Positions 28,524 to 38,294 of a stretch of 61,258 nt of DNA are shown here, in pieces. The translations under genes and the position numbers were made by a program. The stretch is from contig NYYH01000021.1 in the NCBI GenBank assembly GCA_002686705.1, positions 9,924 through 71,181 on the forward strand, given 5' to 3'. The stretch comes from Bacteroidota bacterium (lineage in GTDB: Bacteria > Bacteroidota > Bacteroidia > Bacteroidales > F082). Every line of letters starts with the position of its first letter. Position 1 is the stretch's first letter. A model generated the notes under the pieces. It was not told where the DNA came from and did no database searches. It saw nothing but the letters and a program-made list of their open reading frames with translations.

Positions 28524-31439
28524 ATGAAGATTCTTACTTTTACTATTACAATCTCAATGATGATCGTACTTTCATCGTCAAGTGTACTAAAATCTCAAGT
28601 ACATCACCCAATAAAAATCAGTAAAGCAGTTCATTTTGATGTTTCAAAAGAACTACGCACTATACCTGAAGTACCCTATGGCATGAGAGAAAGAAACTGG
28701 AAAGACAGGGTGGTACCAAACAAATTTGGTATAGATGATGAATTGAAGCATATGGCACCATTAAACGGCCCCGATCCTGTTCTGCAGGATAAAATTATGT
28801 ATGGAGGCCGGAACCCTGGAACTGTTATTGAAAATTTTGCCGGTGTTGCAAATACATATGGTGTAGCACCTCCTGATACAGATGGAGATGTAGGCCATGA
28901 TCATTATTTTCAGATGGTAAATCTTGGATTTGCAATCTGGGATAAAAGTGGGAATCTTCTTTACGGCCCTGTTGACAACTCAACTCTTTGGGATGGATTT
29001 GTCGGTCCCTGGTCGAATTCCAACGATGGTGATCCGATAATAGTATATGATGAATATGCCGACAGATGGGTTGCATCTCAATTTTGCCTCGCTCAAAACC
29101 CATATATGTATGAATTAGTGGCAGTTTCCGTAACCAGCGATCCTCTTGGAGCGTGGTATAGATATGCTTTTCAGTTTAGCGTAATGCCCGATTATCCAAA
29201 ATTTGGTATTTGGCCCGATGGATATTATTTTACGACCCATCAATTTGGTGGTAGTAGTGGTTTTACAGCTGGCTTGAGTATTTGTGATAGAGAAGCCATG
29301 CTTATTGGTGATCCGGATGCTGAAATGGTCGAATTCGATATTGGTGATAGTCATTATGGATTGCTACCAGCCGATGCTGATGGAGCTTTACCTCCTCCCG
29401 AAGGATCTCCGAGTTATATCGTAGATGTGGGAAGTAATAAACTTAAGATGTGGGAAATAGATATGGATTGGGAAAATGGAAATTCAACCAAGACACGTAT
29501 AGCTGATCTACCAACTGAGCCCTTCTCATCTCAAAATATTAGCATTTCCCAACCAGGTACAGGTCAAAAATTAGATAATCTTAGTGGAATGACCATGGCG
29601 CGTTTGCAATATAGAAACTTTGATACCTATGAGGTATTAATGGCCAACCATACAGTAAATGTAGGGGGTGGCAGAGCTGGTGTAAGATGGTATGAATTAA
29701 GAAATGATGGAACTGGGTGGAGCATTTACCAGCAAGGTACTTATGCTCCAGCAGATGGTGATAATCGTTGGATGGGTAGTATTTCGATGAATCAAAATGG
29801 TGATATTGCTGTTGGATATTCTGTTTCCAGTTCTTCAACCTATCCTTCAATACGCGTGGCCGGACAATCAGCTGGTGCTCCACTTGGATTAGGTGTATTT
29901 GATATTGATGAAACAAGTATACTTGAAGGAACAAAATCACAAACAGGTGTAAACAGATGGGGCGATTACTCATCAATGAGAGTTGATCCTACCGATCATA
30001 ATACATTTTGGTATACAACCGAATACACAAATGGGGGTTGGGCTTGGAGAACACAAATAGCATCTATTGAGTTTGTTTCACCCCCAACAGCCGATTTTAC
30101 ATCTGATGAAATAATAATTCCTGTCGGAGAAACTGTTAATTTTACTGACTTAACTACCGGAATTCCGTCTAACTGGACTTGGACTTTTGATGGTGGAGAT
30201 CCTGCAACGTCAGCTGACCAAAATCCTGAAGACATTCAGTACAATACTGAAGGTATGTTTAACGTCAAGCTCGTTAGCTCGAATACCCAGGGAATCGATT
30301 CTATTATAAAGGAAGCATATATTAACGCAAATACAACAATTCTTCCAGAGGTGGAATTCTCTGCTGATTTTAACATTTTTTGCTATGGTGATACTGTAAA
30401 GTTCACTGATGCATCACTCTATAGCCCTATTCAATGGCTATGGGAATTCGAACCTTCTGATGTTGAATTTGTTAATGGCACCGATGAAAACAGTCAAAAT
30501 CCGGAAGTAGAATTCCTGTCAACAACTGATTATTCGGTTACTCTTACAGTATGGAACCTAAACGGACCAGCTGAACTAACTAAACCAGACATGATAAAAT
30601 CTGGTGGTTATCAACCATATTTTATTGATACTTTCGAAGATAATGGATTTGATGGCTTCGACTGGACAATTGAAAATCCTGATGACGATGTTACATGGGA
30701 GATATTCGAGATTGGAGGAACTACACCAGGAGATCATGCAGCTGGTGTTAATTTCAGGGAATATTGGTCAGTTGCACAAAGGGACCGATTGATTTCTCCT
30801 CCGTTCAACCTTGAAGGTTTATCAACTGCAACGCTTGAACTACAACATGCATATGCCCAAAATTTAGAAGTAATAGATTTTACTGACTCATTACTTATTT
30901 ACATCTCAAGTGATTGTGGTGATACATGGACCAGAATATTTTCAGGTGGCGAAGATGGTACAGGAAATTTTGCAACTCATGAACCAACTGATTACGATTT
31001 CTTTCCTGAAGTTGCATCTGATTGGTGTATGACAGGCTGGGGAGCACCTTGTATAATACTTGACATATCTCAATGGGCTGGAAATGCAGATGTGCGTGTG
31101 GCGTTTGAAACATTTTGCTACCATGGTAATCCTATTTTCATTGATAATGTTGCTGTAACTCAAACTGTTGGACAAGCAGAAATTAATCTAAATAAGAAAC
31201 ATATTAGGATTTATCCTAATCCTTCTGATGGTTCATTTACAATAGTATTACCAAATGAAAATTCATATGATAATCTTATGGTTATTAACCAACTAGGTCA
31301 AGTACTATATAACCAAAGTATTTCTGACAACAATAACCAACTAACAATAGATGAAGCCGCAGAATGGAATAGCGGTGTTTATACTATTAGACTAAGTGGA
31401 GCATCTGGTATTGATACAAGAAAGATTATTATTAAATAG
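28524..31439 (+). CDS. Large T9SS-secreted protein with PKD domains
   Basis: A 971-residue exported protein. A signal peptide (first 25 residues) is followed by a 470-residue N-terminal domain of repeated beta strands with several Asp/Gly turns (PPDTDGDVGHDHYFQMVN, GDPIIVYDEYADRWVASQF); it resembles beta-propeller-like domains of Bacteroidota exoproteins, but I cannot name its activity. Two PKD-like domains follow (WTWTFDGGDPATSADQNP; WLWEFEPSDVEF), then a jelly-roll/MAM-like region (residues about 700-885, with CGDTWTRIFSGG) and a T9SS type A sorting domain (IYPNPSDGSFTIVL, end TRKIIIK). No catalytic motif is evident; adhesin or surface polymer-binding roles are possible. Confidence 0.85.
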   Translation: MKILTFTITISMMIVLSSSSVLKSQVHHPIKISKAVHFDVSKELRTIPEVPYGMRERNWKDRVVPNKFGIDDELKHMAPLNGPDPVLQDKIMYGGRNPGTVIENFAGVANTYGVAPPDTDGDVGHDHYFQMVNLGFAIWDKSGNLLYGPVDNSTLWDGFVGPWSNSNDGDPIIVYDEYADRWVASQFCLAQNPYMYELVAVSVTSDPLGAWYRYAFQFSVMPDYPKFGIWPDGYYFTTHQFGGSSGFTAGLSICDREAMLIGDPDAEMVEFDIGDSHYGLLPADADGALPPPEGSPSYIVDVGSNKLKMWEIDMDWENGNSTKTRIADLPTEPFSSQNISISQPGTGQKLDNLSGMTMARLQYRNFDTYEVLMANHTVNVGGGRAGVRWYELRNDGTGWSIYQQGTYAPADGDNRWMGSISMNQNGDIAVGYSVSSSSTYPSIRVAGQSAGAPLGLGVFDIDETSILEGTKSQTGVNRWGDYSSMRVDPTDHNTFWYTTEYTNGGWAWRTQIASIEFVSPPTADFTSDEIIIPVGETVNFTDLTTGIPSNWTWTFDGGDPATSADQNPEDIQYNTEGMFNVKLVSSNTQGIDSIIKEAYINANTTILPEVEFSADFNIFCYGDTVKFTDASLYSPIQWLWEFEPSDVEFVNGTDENSQNPEVEFLSTTDYSVTLTVWNLNGPAELTKPDMIKSGGYQPYFIDTFEDNGFDGFDWTIENPDDDVTWEIFEIGGTTPGDHAAGVNFREYWSVAQRDRLISPPFNLEGLSTATLELQHAYAQNLEVIDFTDSLLIYISSDCGDTWTRIFSGGEDGTGNFATHEPTDYDFFPEVASDWCMTGWGAPCIILDISQWAGNADVRVAFETFCYHGNPIFIDNVAVTQTVGQAEINLNKKHIRIYPNPSDGSFTIVLPNENSYDNLMVINQLGQVLYNQSISDNNNQLTIDEAAEWNSGVYTIRLSGASGIDTRKIIIK

Positions 31440-31474
31440 TTACTTTTGAACAACAATAGTTGTTCTTAGATATA

Positions 31475-31510
31475 ATAGCCCGATCTCTCACCTGATTGGG
31501 CTATTTTTTT
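31475..31510 (+). terminator. Rho-independent terminator
   Basis: ATAGCCCGATC and GATTGGGCTAT (31475-31485 / 31493-31503) form an 11-bp stem with one G-U pair, followed by seven T. It separates the T9SS gene from rsmE, whose ATG is at 31519. Confidence 0.85.
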
Positions 31511-31518
31511 ATTTAGAT

Positions 31519-32220
31519 ATGAATTTATTTTACACGAAAGACATAATTGAACCAATTACTACATTATCAAAAGATGAATCCAAACACATTGTTCGGGTAT
31601 TGAGAAAATCGAAAGGTGATGTAGTTTACTTTACGGATGGACTTGGCTATATATTTAAATGTGTTATTGTAGAAGCCAATCCACAAAATTGCACTATTGA
31701 AATAGTAGAAAAAACCAAAGGTGAAGAGGAGCGAGATTACAATCTTCACATTGCAATTGCTCCTACAAAAAATATTTCCAGATTTGAATGGTTTCTAGAG
31801 AAATCTACAGAAATTGGTATCGATAGAATAATTCCTGTAATTTGCTCACATTCAGAAAGAAAAGAAGTGAAGACTGAGCGATTGAATAAGGTGATCACAT
31901 CAGCAATGAAACAATCTTTAAAATCTCATCAACCTGAAATTGCTGAAAAAGTGTCATTTATGAAATTAGTAGATATTCCTTTTGAAGGTGAAAAATTTAT
32001 TGCTTACATAAGTGATGATGTAAGCCTCGAACTCTCAAAAGCTTACACTTCAGGTCAGAATGTAATTATTTTAATCGGGCCAGAAGGTGATTTTAGTCCG
32101 GGAGAGATTGAATTAGCTATCAGTAAAGGATACATTCCCATAAGTTTGGGAACATCTCGACTACGTACAGAAACAGCAGGCATTGTGGCTTGCCACACAA
32201 TTAATTTATTAAACTCCTAG
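31519..32220 (+). CDS. rsmE: 16S rRNA (uracil-1498-N3)-methyltransferase
   Basis: A 233-residue SPOUT methyltransferase. The N-terminal PUA-like domain carries SKHIVRVLRKSKGD; the catalytic knot shows EKSTEIGIDRIIPV, LIGPEGDFSPGEIE and LGTSRLRTETAGIVA, all hallmarks of RsmE. Its stop overlaps the stop of the convergent old yellow enzyme gene by 4 bases. It starts just 8 bases after the T-run of the preceding terminator, so transcription may depend on read-through or a promoter within that hairpin region. Confidence 0.95.
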   Translation: MNLFYTKDIIEPITTLSKDESKHIVRVLRKSKGDVVYFTDGLGYIFKCVIVEANPQNCTIEIVEKTKGEEERDYNLHIAIAPTKNISRFEWFLEKSTEIGIDRIIPVICSHSERKEVKTERLNKVITSAMKQSLKSHQPEIAEKVSFMKLVDIPFEGEKFIAYISDDVSLELSKAYTSGQNVIILIGPEGDFSPGEIELAISKGYIPISLGTSRLRTETAGIVACHTINLLNS

Positions 32221-33308
32221 TCAAGCTCTGCATAATCAGTATATCCCTTTGAACCTGTAGTATAATATGTGCTTTTATCAGGTAACGAGAGTGTCGCACC
32301 AGTTTTCATGCGATAAACTAAATCAGGATTTGCAATAAATGGCACACCAAAAGCTACCAAATCAGCAATTCCATCTTCAATTATTTGATTTCCTGTTTCA
32401 ACTGTGAAACCCTTGTTGATCATTAAGGTCCCATTATATATTTTGCGGTATCGTATGGCAATATTTGGCTCAGCGAATGCCACATTAGAAACATCTGTAA
32501 AAGGCTCACTTAGGTGTAAATAGGCAAGATCATAATCGTTTAATCTTTCGATCATATAATCAAATGTTGGCAGGGTCTCTTTATCGATTGTCAATCCATG
32601 ATAATCGTGTGATGAGGGATTTAATCTAAGGCCAATACGATTCTCAGGAATATACATTTTCATTTGATCGAGTACTTCAAACATAATTCGTGTACGATTC
32701 TTCATTGTCCCACCATATTCATCAGTTCTGAAGTTCGAACATGGTGCAAAAAACTGATGCAATAAATAACCATTTGAAGAATGAATCTCAACTCCATCAA
32801 ACCCTGCCTCAATTGCATTTGAGGCAGCCAACCCAAATTCTCTTACCACCTCTTTTATCTCCCTTACTGACATTTCCTTAGGAAGAACTGACATTTTGTT
32901 ACCCTCAGGTGTTCGAATTGAATGATGAGGATTAATTGCGGACGGTGCCAAAGGAAGTTTTCCGTTAAGAAAATAAGGGTGAGATAATCTACCTACATGC
33001 CAGAGTTGGATAAATATTTTTCCGCCTTCTTCGTGGACAGCTTCAGTTACTTGTTTCCAGGCGTGTGTTTGCTCTTTAGAATAAATTCCGGGAGTGTTCA
33101 CATACCCAACTCCCATAGGAGATATTTGAGAACCTTCACTAATTATCAACCCTGCGGTGGCACGCTGACGATAATACTCAGCTATCAATTTTGTTGCGAC
33201 ATTTTCATCATTATCAGCACGACCCCGTGTTAGAGGCGCCATAACAATTCTATTTCTTAAAGTAATATCACCAACTTTATAAGGAGAGTTTAATACGCTA
33301 TTTTTCAT
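32217..33308 (-). CDS. Old yellow enzyme-family alkene reductase (NemA-like)
   Basis: A 363-residue FMN TIM-barrel oxidoreductase. It begins LRNRIVMAPLTRGRA, binds substrate through the His/Asn pair in EIHSSNGYLLHQF, and has SNFRTDEYGGTMKNRTRI plus LAYLHLSEP and the C-terminal GVPFIANPDLV phosphate-binding strand. OYEs of this class reduce activated C=C bonds and nitro-esters with NAD(P)H. Natural substrate is unknown. Encoded 30 bp after lpdA, possibly as one transcript. Confidence 0.92.
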   Translation of the reverse strand: MKNSVLNSPYKVGDITLRNRIVMAPLTRGRADNDENVATKLIAEYYRQRATAGLIISEGSQISPMGVGYVNTPGIYSKEQTHAWKQVTEAVHEEGGKIFIQLWHVGRLSHPYFLNGKLPLAPSAINPHHSIRTPEGNKMSVLPKEMSVREIKEVVREFGLAASNAIEAGFDGVEIHSSNGYLLHQFFAPCSNFRTDEYGGTMKNRTRIMFEVLDQMKMYIPENRIGLRLNPSSHDYHGLTIDKETLPTFDYMIERLNDYDLAYLHLSEPFTDVSNVAFAEPNIAIRYRKIYNGTLMINKGFTVETGNQIIEDGIADLVAFGVPFIANPDLVYRMKTGATLSLPDKSTYYTTGSKGYTDYAELD

Positions 33309-33338
33309 CTACTTCAGAAAATCCTTTTTTAACACTAA

Positions 33339-34730
33339 TCATAAATGTATCACTTCATCATAGGCAGCTGCAACAGCTTCCATTACAGCTTCTGACATTG
33401 TTGGGTGTGGATGAATCGTTTTTATTATTTCGTGGCCGGTGGTTTCGAGTTTACGTGCTGCTACTACCTCAGAAATCATTTCAGTTACATTATCACCTAT
33501 CATCTGACATCCAAGCCATTCACCATACTTAGCATCAAACACTACCTTTATAAAGCCATCTCTTTTACCTGCAGCGCTTGCCTTTCCTGAGGCAGTAAAT
33601 GGAAACTTACCAACTTTAATTTCGTAACCTGCTTCGATTGCCTGCTTATCTGTCAGACCAACAGAAGCAACTTCAGGACTTGTATATGTACAGGCAGGAA
33701 TATTTCCATAATCAATTGGTTCAACATCAATTCCTGCAATTTTCTCCACGCAAGTAATACCTTCATGAGAAGCGAGATGTGCCAGAGCAGGACCATGAAC
33801 AACATCGCCAATTGCATAATATCCATTAATATTTGTCTGATAAAAATCATCAACAACAATTTTTCCCATATCCGTTTCAATACCAACATCTTCTAATCCA
33901 ATACCTTCAATATTGGTGGTTATTCCAACAGCCGAGAGAACAATATCCGCATCAACATCAACAATTCCTTTTTTAGTATTTATGCTTACTTTGCAAATAT
34001 CTCCAGACGTATCAACCTTTTCAACTGTTGAATCAAGCATAATTTTCATTTTGGCCTTTTTAAATGACCGGGCTAAGGCTTTTGAAACTTCTTCATCCTC
34101 CAACGGAATAATATTTGACATAAACTCAACTAATGTTACTTCAACACCTATAGTGTTAAAGAAATAGGCAAATTCAGAGCCAATAGCACCTGAACCAACA
34201 ACAACCATCTTTTTTGGCATCTTGTTCAGAACCAAAGCCTCCCGGTAACCAATTATTTTTTTTCCATCTTGCTTTAGATTAGGCAACTCCCGTGAGTGGG
34301 CTCCAGTTGCAATAATTATATGATCAGCATCATAGTTAGCTGATTTACCTTTTTTATCGGTAACTTCAACTTTTTTGTCCTTTAAAATCTTTCCTATACC
34401 AACAATTACTTCAACTTTATTTTTCTTTAACAAATATTGTACACCCTTACTCATTGATTCAGCAACACCCCTACTCCGCTTTACCATTTCAGCAAGGTCA
34501 GGGTTAATGTTTCCATCAATACTAATTCCATAATCTGCTGCATGTTGAGCATAGTTAAAAACTTGAGCACTTTTAAGTAATGATTTAGTTGGGATACAAC
34601 CCCAGTTAAGGCATATACCGCCAAGCTCAGCTTTTTCAATAATTGCAATTTTCTTTCCAAGCTGAGATGCTCTGATTGCAGCCACATAACCGCCCGGGCC
34701 GCTACCAATAATGATTATATCGTATTTCAT
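33339..34730 (-). CDS. lpdA: Dihydrolipoyl dehydrogenase (E3)
   Basis: A 463-residue FAD disulfide reductase. It shows the FAD motif IIGSGPGGYVAAIRASQLG, the redox-active disulfide GGICLNWGCIPTKS, the NAD-binding VVVGSGAIGSEFAYFF and the C-terminal catalytic His-Glu pair in HPHPTMSEAVMEA. It reoxidises lipoyl groups of 2-oxoacid dehydrogenases or the glycine cleavage system. No E1/E2 genes are adjacent. A -7 box lies at 34755-34762. Confidence 0.96.
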   Translation of the reverse strand: MKYDIIIIGSGPGGYVAAIRASQLGKKIAIIEKAELGGICLNWGCIPTKSLLKSAQVFNYAQHAADYGISIDGNINPDLAEMVKRSRGVAESMSKGVQYLLKKNKVEVIVGIGKILKDKKVEVTDKKGKSANYDADHIIIATGAHSRELPNLKQDGKKIIGYREALVLNKMPKKMVVVGSGAIGSEFAYFFNTIGVEVTLVEFMSNIIPLEDEEVSKALARSFKKAKMKIMLDSTVEKVDTSGDICKVSINTKKGIVDVDADIVLSAVGITTNIEGIGLEDVGIETDMGKIVVDDFYQTNINGYYAIGDVVHGPALAHLASHEGITCVEKIAGIDVEPIDYGNIPACTYTSPEVASVGLTDKQAIEAGYEIKVGKFPFTASGKASAAGKRDGFIKVVFDAKYGEWLGCQMIGDNVTEMISEVVAARKLETTGHEIIKTIHPHPTMSEAVMEAVAAAYDEVIHL

Positions 34731-34754
34731 ATCAACTATTCAATTAATTTAATG

Positions 34755-34762
34755 CAAAAATA
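34755..34762 (-). promoter_or_regulatory. -7 box TATTTTTG before lpdA
   Basis: A full TAnnTTTG match on the minus strand 24 bp before the lpdA ATG; no matching -33 was found. Confidence 0.4.
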
Positions 34763-34856
34763 ATCATTCAAGTTGTACTGTAATAGATTATTAATGATTA
34801 TTTTAAAATGATTCTAAATAAGGTATTAAATAAATCGAAAGGACTAAAAATATTTG

Positions 34857-37493
34857 CTAGAAACTAAATCTATAGGATAGTTTTAGTAGGAATATGTTAT
34901 GTGGTGTGAGTGATGTCAGCCTCTTTACGTTATCACTTAAGCTGAATGCACCATCAGGGTGGTCACCTGTTTGCCCTTGAGACCACACCAGATATGCAGT
35001 TGAACCAGGAATATACTCCCATCTTATAACCAGGTTCGACCTGAACTCATAAAAACTAAAATCCGGATTCTCGAAGGTATAAGATCCATCGCTCTCAACT
35101 ATAGTATATGAATCATTATCTTTATCGTAGCTGATTTCATTATTTGTAAATGTGTGGTATTGATCCTGATAGTTAGTTACCATTGGGTCAACTACTTCTT
35201 TGAAATCAGAATAATTGCCTGAAAACAAGAATGGTTGTCCCCAATATTGTATACTTAAATCGGGTGTGATACCAATATTGATTCTTAAATCCATACTTAC
35301 ATATTCCCGATCAATAGATGAAACAATATACTTGTCACTACCCTTAAAATCAATTGTTTCAACATAAATAATTTCGTTATTTGACCAATGATAGTTAGGA
35401 TCAACTGAAAGTTCCAAAAAATAGAAAGGACGGTAAGTTATATCTAGTCCATAACCTTTAGATCTCTTATATTTATTATCGCCCCAGCTATTGCTAACCC
35501 ACACAGAAAGTTCAACTTTTTTTCTATCATCTGTACTAACATTGAACCAATTACTCCAAGAGCCTGGTGCTCTCAAGGCTGGCCCTCCTCTGAGTTCGTG
35601 TCGATTTATATCAAACCCTTCTCTGTTAACTCCTGTGCCAAATTCCCAATAATTTTTGAATTTAGTATTCAAATTTAAATTTCCTCCCATATAAAGATGC
35701 TTACCTGAAAAGTCCCATCCGGACCAAGTAGCTGCATTAATATTTAAACTTCGGAATATACCGAACGGTTCCCAAATCCTGTAACCTCCCCAAAGAATCT
35801 GGTTTACAAAGTCCGCAATACGTAGATATCCCATATCATTAAGTTCTAACCCAGGAGACCTCCATGTAGTCCATCCACCCATCCTCCAATGGCCACCGCC
35901 CACTTTTCCGCCTTCAATTGAACCTCCGCTACCGGATAAACTGGTTAACGTTGTATCTACTTTTAAATGCGATGCGTCCGATCTCTGAAAATAATGCTGT
36001 GAAGATTCTTGCAATTCTGTAATTGCTTCAGTACTCCCCTCAACCAAACTAAAGGTAGCTCGTGCGCTCACATAATATGATTTATCATCCCAAAAATTTG
36101 CAAAATCGAAACCGGACGTATAAGCTGAGTTTGGTAAGAAATTTACTGAGGTATCATTAATAAACCTGTTGGTTGCAGTAACCATTCCTCCTATCTGAGT
36201 ATTGCTATTATTAAGATCTTTTTGTACCCTTGTATTAAAGAAGTTTGTAGTTGGCTCAATTACTACATCTCTACGATTTCCTTCATAATCTATCGTTGCT
36301 TTTTCTTCTCTTGTAACACTCTCCAATACGCCAACCGACCATCCATTTTTTGTTTTACCAGACAATTTAACAGCTCCTAATATTGTGGTAAATTCAGGAG
36401 CACTCATAAACTCACCATCAATGAGTTCAGGTTCATAATGAGGTTGTCTTCCAATTCGTCTTGAATAAAATAAATTATCCCGACTAAAGGGACCATCACC
36501 ACTGGTAAGAGGATAGTTATAAATATTACTACCTTCTACAAAAAATGGTCTCTTTTCTTCAAAGAATGTCTCAAAAGCAGAAAGATTTACCTCCGAAGGG
36601 TCTGCTTCCACCTGACCAAAATCAGGGTTGGCCGTAAAGTTTAATGTGAAGTCATTTGTGATTGCAATTTTTCCATCAATACCTGCATTAAATCCAAATT
36701 TGTCACCAGTAATAAATGGATTTCCCTCCTCCTTTTCTTCAGTCTCAAATTTAATCATCCCATATGGAAGTATCTCAACTTCCTTTTTTGGAACTATGTT
36801 ATTTATACCTCGTAATTCGCCCCAATTACTTACCCATCCACCAGCATCTACAGGTATCATTTTCCATAAATCAAGTTCTTCCTTTATAAATATCTGACGG
36901 AGTACGTCAAATCCCCAAATATGGTTTGTTTCTTTTGCAAACCTTAATTGATTATAGGGAATCTTCATTTCAGCAACCCATCCAAGATCATCAATACTAA
37001 CTTTGACATACCAAACAGGATCCCAAGTATCGTCAAAGTCAGAATCATTAGTAAATATTCCATCGCCTTTTACTCCAGCAGCATTAACCGAAAAAGCAAA
37101 GCCGGTTAGTTTATCATTATAACTATCTATTCCTATACCTACCCAATCTCCTTCAAAACTATCTCGCCTTCCTAACCTCCGCTCAATTTGACCGGGGATG
37201 CTATCGAAAGCTCGAATCGCAACATAGAGGTTGTTATTATCATAGACCACCTTAAACTTTGTTAGCTGTGATGGGGATGCATACTCGTACGGTTCGTATT
37301 GGGTAAAATCGCCTGACCAAGACACAATGTCCCATACTTTTTCATCTATTATTCCATCTATTACTGGAGGATCAGTAGTTATTCTACTCGTAGTGTATAT
37401 CCTATCTTGAGAAATTAATCCAGATGCGTTTATTACTAACACAATAAGGAATACAACTTTTAACCAACTACTACTCTTTACTAAACTTAACAT
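34857..37493 (-). CDS. DUF5916 outer-membrane-type protein with CBM9-like N-terminus
   Basis: An 878-residue protein. After a signal sequence (to about residue 30) comes a CBM9-like sugar-binding domain (IDGIIDEKVWDIVSWSGDFTQYEP, then VVYDNNNLYVAIRAFD) to about 230, and a long DUF5916 region of amphipathic beta strands ending in an aromatic residue (LLKLSYRFSF), as expected for an outer membrane barrel. The phrase FFEEKRPFFVEGSNIYNYP is characteristic. The family is widespread in Bacteroidota; function is unknown, perhaps uptake or surface binding of carbohydrate. Confidence 0.9.
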   Translation of the reverse strand: MLSLVKSSSWLKVVFLIVLVINASGLISQDRIYTTSRITTDPPVIDGIIDEKVWDIVSWSGDFTQYEPYEYASPSQLTKFKVVYDNNNLYVAIRAFDSIPGQIERRLGRRDSFEGDWVGIGIDSYNDKLTGFAFSVNAAGVKGDGIFTNDSDFDDTWDPVWYVKVSIDDLGWVAEMKIPYNQLRFAKETNHIWGFDVLRQIFIKEELDLWKMIPVDAGGWVSNWGELRGINNIVPKKEVEILPYGMIKFETEEKEEGNPFITGDKFGFNAGIDGKIAITNDFTLNFTANPDFGQVEADPSEVNLSAFETFFEEKRPFFVEGSNIYNYPLTSGDGPFSRDNLFYSRRIGRQPHYEPELIDGEFMSAPEFTTILGAVKLSGKTKNGWSVGVLESVTREEKATIDYEGNRRDVVIEPTTNFFNTRVQKDLNNSNTQIGGMVTATNRFINDTSVNFLPNSAYTSGFDFANFWDDKSYYVSARATFSLVEGSTEAITELQESSQHYFQRSDASHLKVDTTLTSLSGSGGSIEGGKVGGGHWRMGGWTTWRSPGLELNDMGYLRIADFVNQILWGGYRIWEPFGIFRSLNINAATWSGWDFSGKHLYMGGNLNLNTKFKNYWEFGTGVNREGFDINRHELRGGPALRAPGSWSNWFNVSTDDRKKVELSVWVSNSWGDNKYKRSKGYGLDITYRPFYFLELSVDPNYHWSNNEIIYVETIDFKGSDKYIVSSIDREYVSMDLRINIGITPDLSIQYWGQPFLFSGNYSDFKEVVDPMVTNYQDQYHTFTNNEISYDKDNDSYTIVESDGSYTFENPDFSFYEFRSNLVIRWEYIPGSTAYLVWSQGQTGDHPDGAFSLSDNVKRLTSLTPHNIFLLKLSYRFSF

Positions 37494-37810
37494 CTAAACT
37501 CTTAATTCTCTAACTATATCAAATTAAGCGTTCTAAGATCATTTATCATGCCAAAAGCACTTAATGTTTGAGTAACAATATTTTAATAATTTATTGATTT
37601 TTATTCTAACTTAAAACTGTACAATCATGCAACAAACTATGTCCATTATCGGTCATATATTTGCTTTCAAACAATTAAACGTGCAAAAGTAAAGATATAT
37701 TCCAACTAAAAATACAAACAATTTAACAAGCTGGATTTATTAATGCAGTTTTGTATATTTGTACTGTTGCAACAATTAACCCTATTACATTAACTTTAAA
37801 TTTTACCATT
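37494..37810 (+). other. Divergent intergenic region, no gene seen
   Basis: These 317 very AT-rich bases lie between the divergent DUF5916 and SpoIIAA-like genes. Only the -7 box at 37754-37761 could be supported; no coding frame or clear operator was recognised. Confidence 0.5.
37754..37761 (+). promoter_or_regulatory. -7 box TATATTTG before the SpoIIAA-like gene
   Basis: TATATTTG matches TAnnTTTG and would give a leader of about 45 nt before ATG 37811. Confidence 0.45.
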
Positions 37811-38191
37811 ATGATTAAAATTTTAGAAGGAGCGTCAGACAAAGCAATCGCCATTGAAATAATTGGTGGTTACGAAACAGATGATGAAAAGTCAATCGAG
37901 AAAATGTTTGAGGAAAAAATTTCATCAGGAATGAATAAGGTCAACCTTCTCATTAAAATCGACAGAATGAGTATTACTCACAGTAGCTGGAAAGCTATGT
38001 GGAGTGATGGAATTTATGCTTTAAAGAATATTAAACACTGCGGACATATTGCTGTTGTTGGCGACAGTAAAGTGGAAGGCTTTCTGGTTAAAATGGACAA
38101 TGCTTTGTTCGGAAGTGAAAAGGCAGGAAGAATTGAAAAATACTTTAATGTATCTGACTTGGATAAAGCAATGGGTTGGATAAATGAATAA
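37811..38191 (+). CDS. SpoIIAA-like (STAS superfamily) protein
   Basis: A 126-residue soluble protein from ATG 37811; the extended reading upstream starts inside the promoter. The fold pattern (AIAIEIIGGYETDDEKSIEKMF, KVNLLIKIDRMSITH, HIAVVGDSKVEGFLVKMDNA, RIEKYFNVSDLDKAMGWI) is that of the SpoIIAA-like family (DUF3478). These proteins bind hydrophobic ligands or membranes in some bacteria; the role here is unknown. Single gene ended by a strong hairpin. Confidence 0.85.
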   Translation: MIKILEGASDKAIAIEIIGGYETDDEKSIEKMFEEKISSGMNKVNLLIKIDRMSITHSSWKAMWSDGIYALKNIKHCGHIAVVGDSKVEGFLVKMDNALFGSEKAGRIEKYFNVSDLDKAMGWINE

Positions 38192-38231
38192 TCCTTCCAC
38201 TATTGTCTTCAATTGTATTTCTTAAAAACAC

Positions 38232-38267
38232 AAAGTCGGAAGAATTGTTATCAATTCTTCCGACTTT
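38232..38267. terminator. Perfect 16-bp hairpin, bidirectional terminator
   Basis: Arms 38232-38247 and 38252-38267 are exact reverse complements with a 4-base loop, A-rich on one side and T-rich on the other. It lies between the convergent SpoIIAA-like and GIN-domain genes and can serve both. Confidence 0.85.
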
Positions 38268-38294
38268 CATATTGTCTTAAGTACTAGTTGAGTG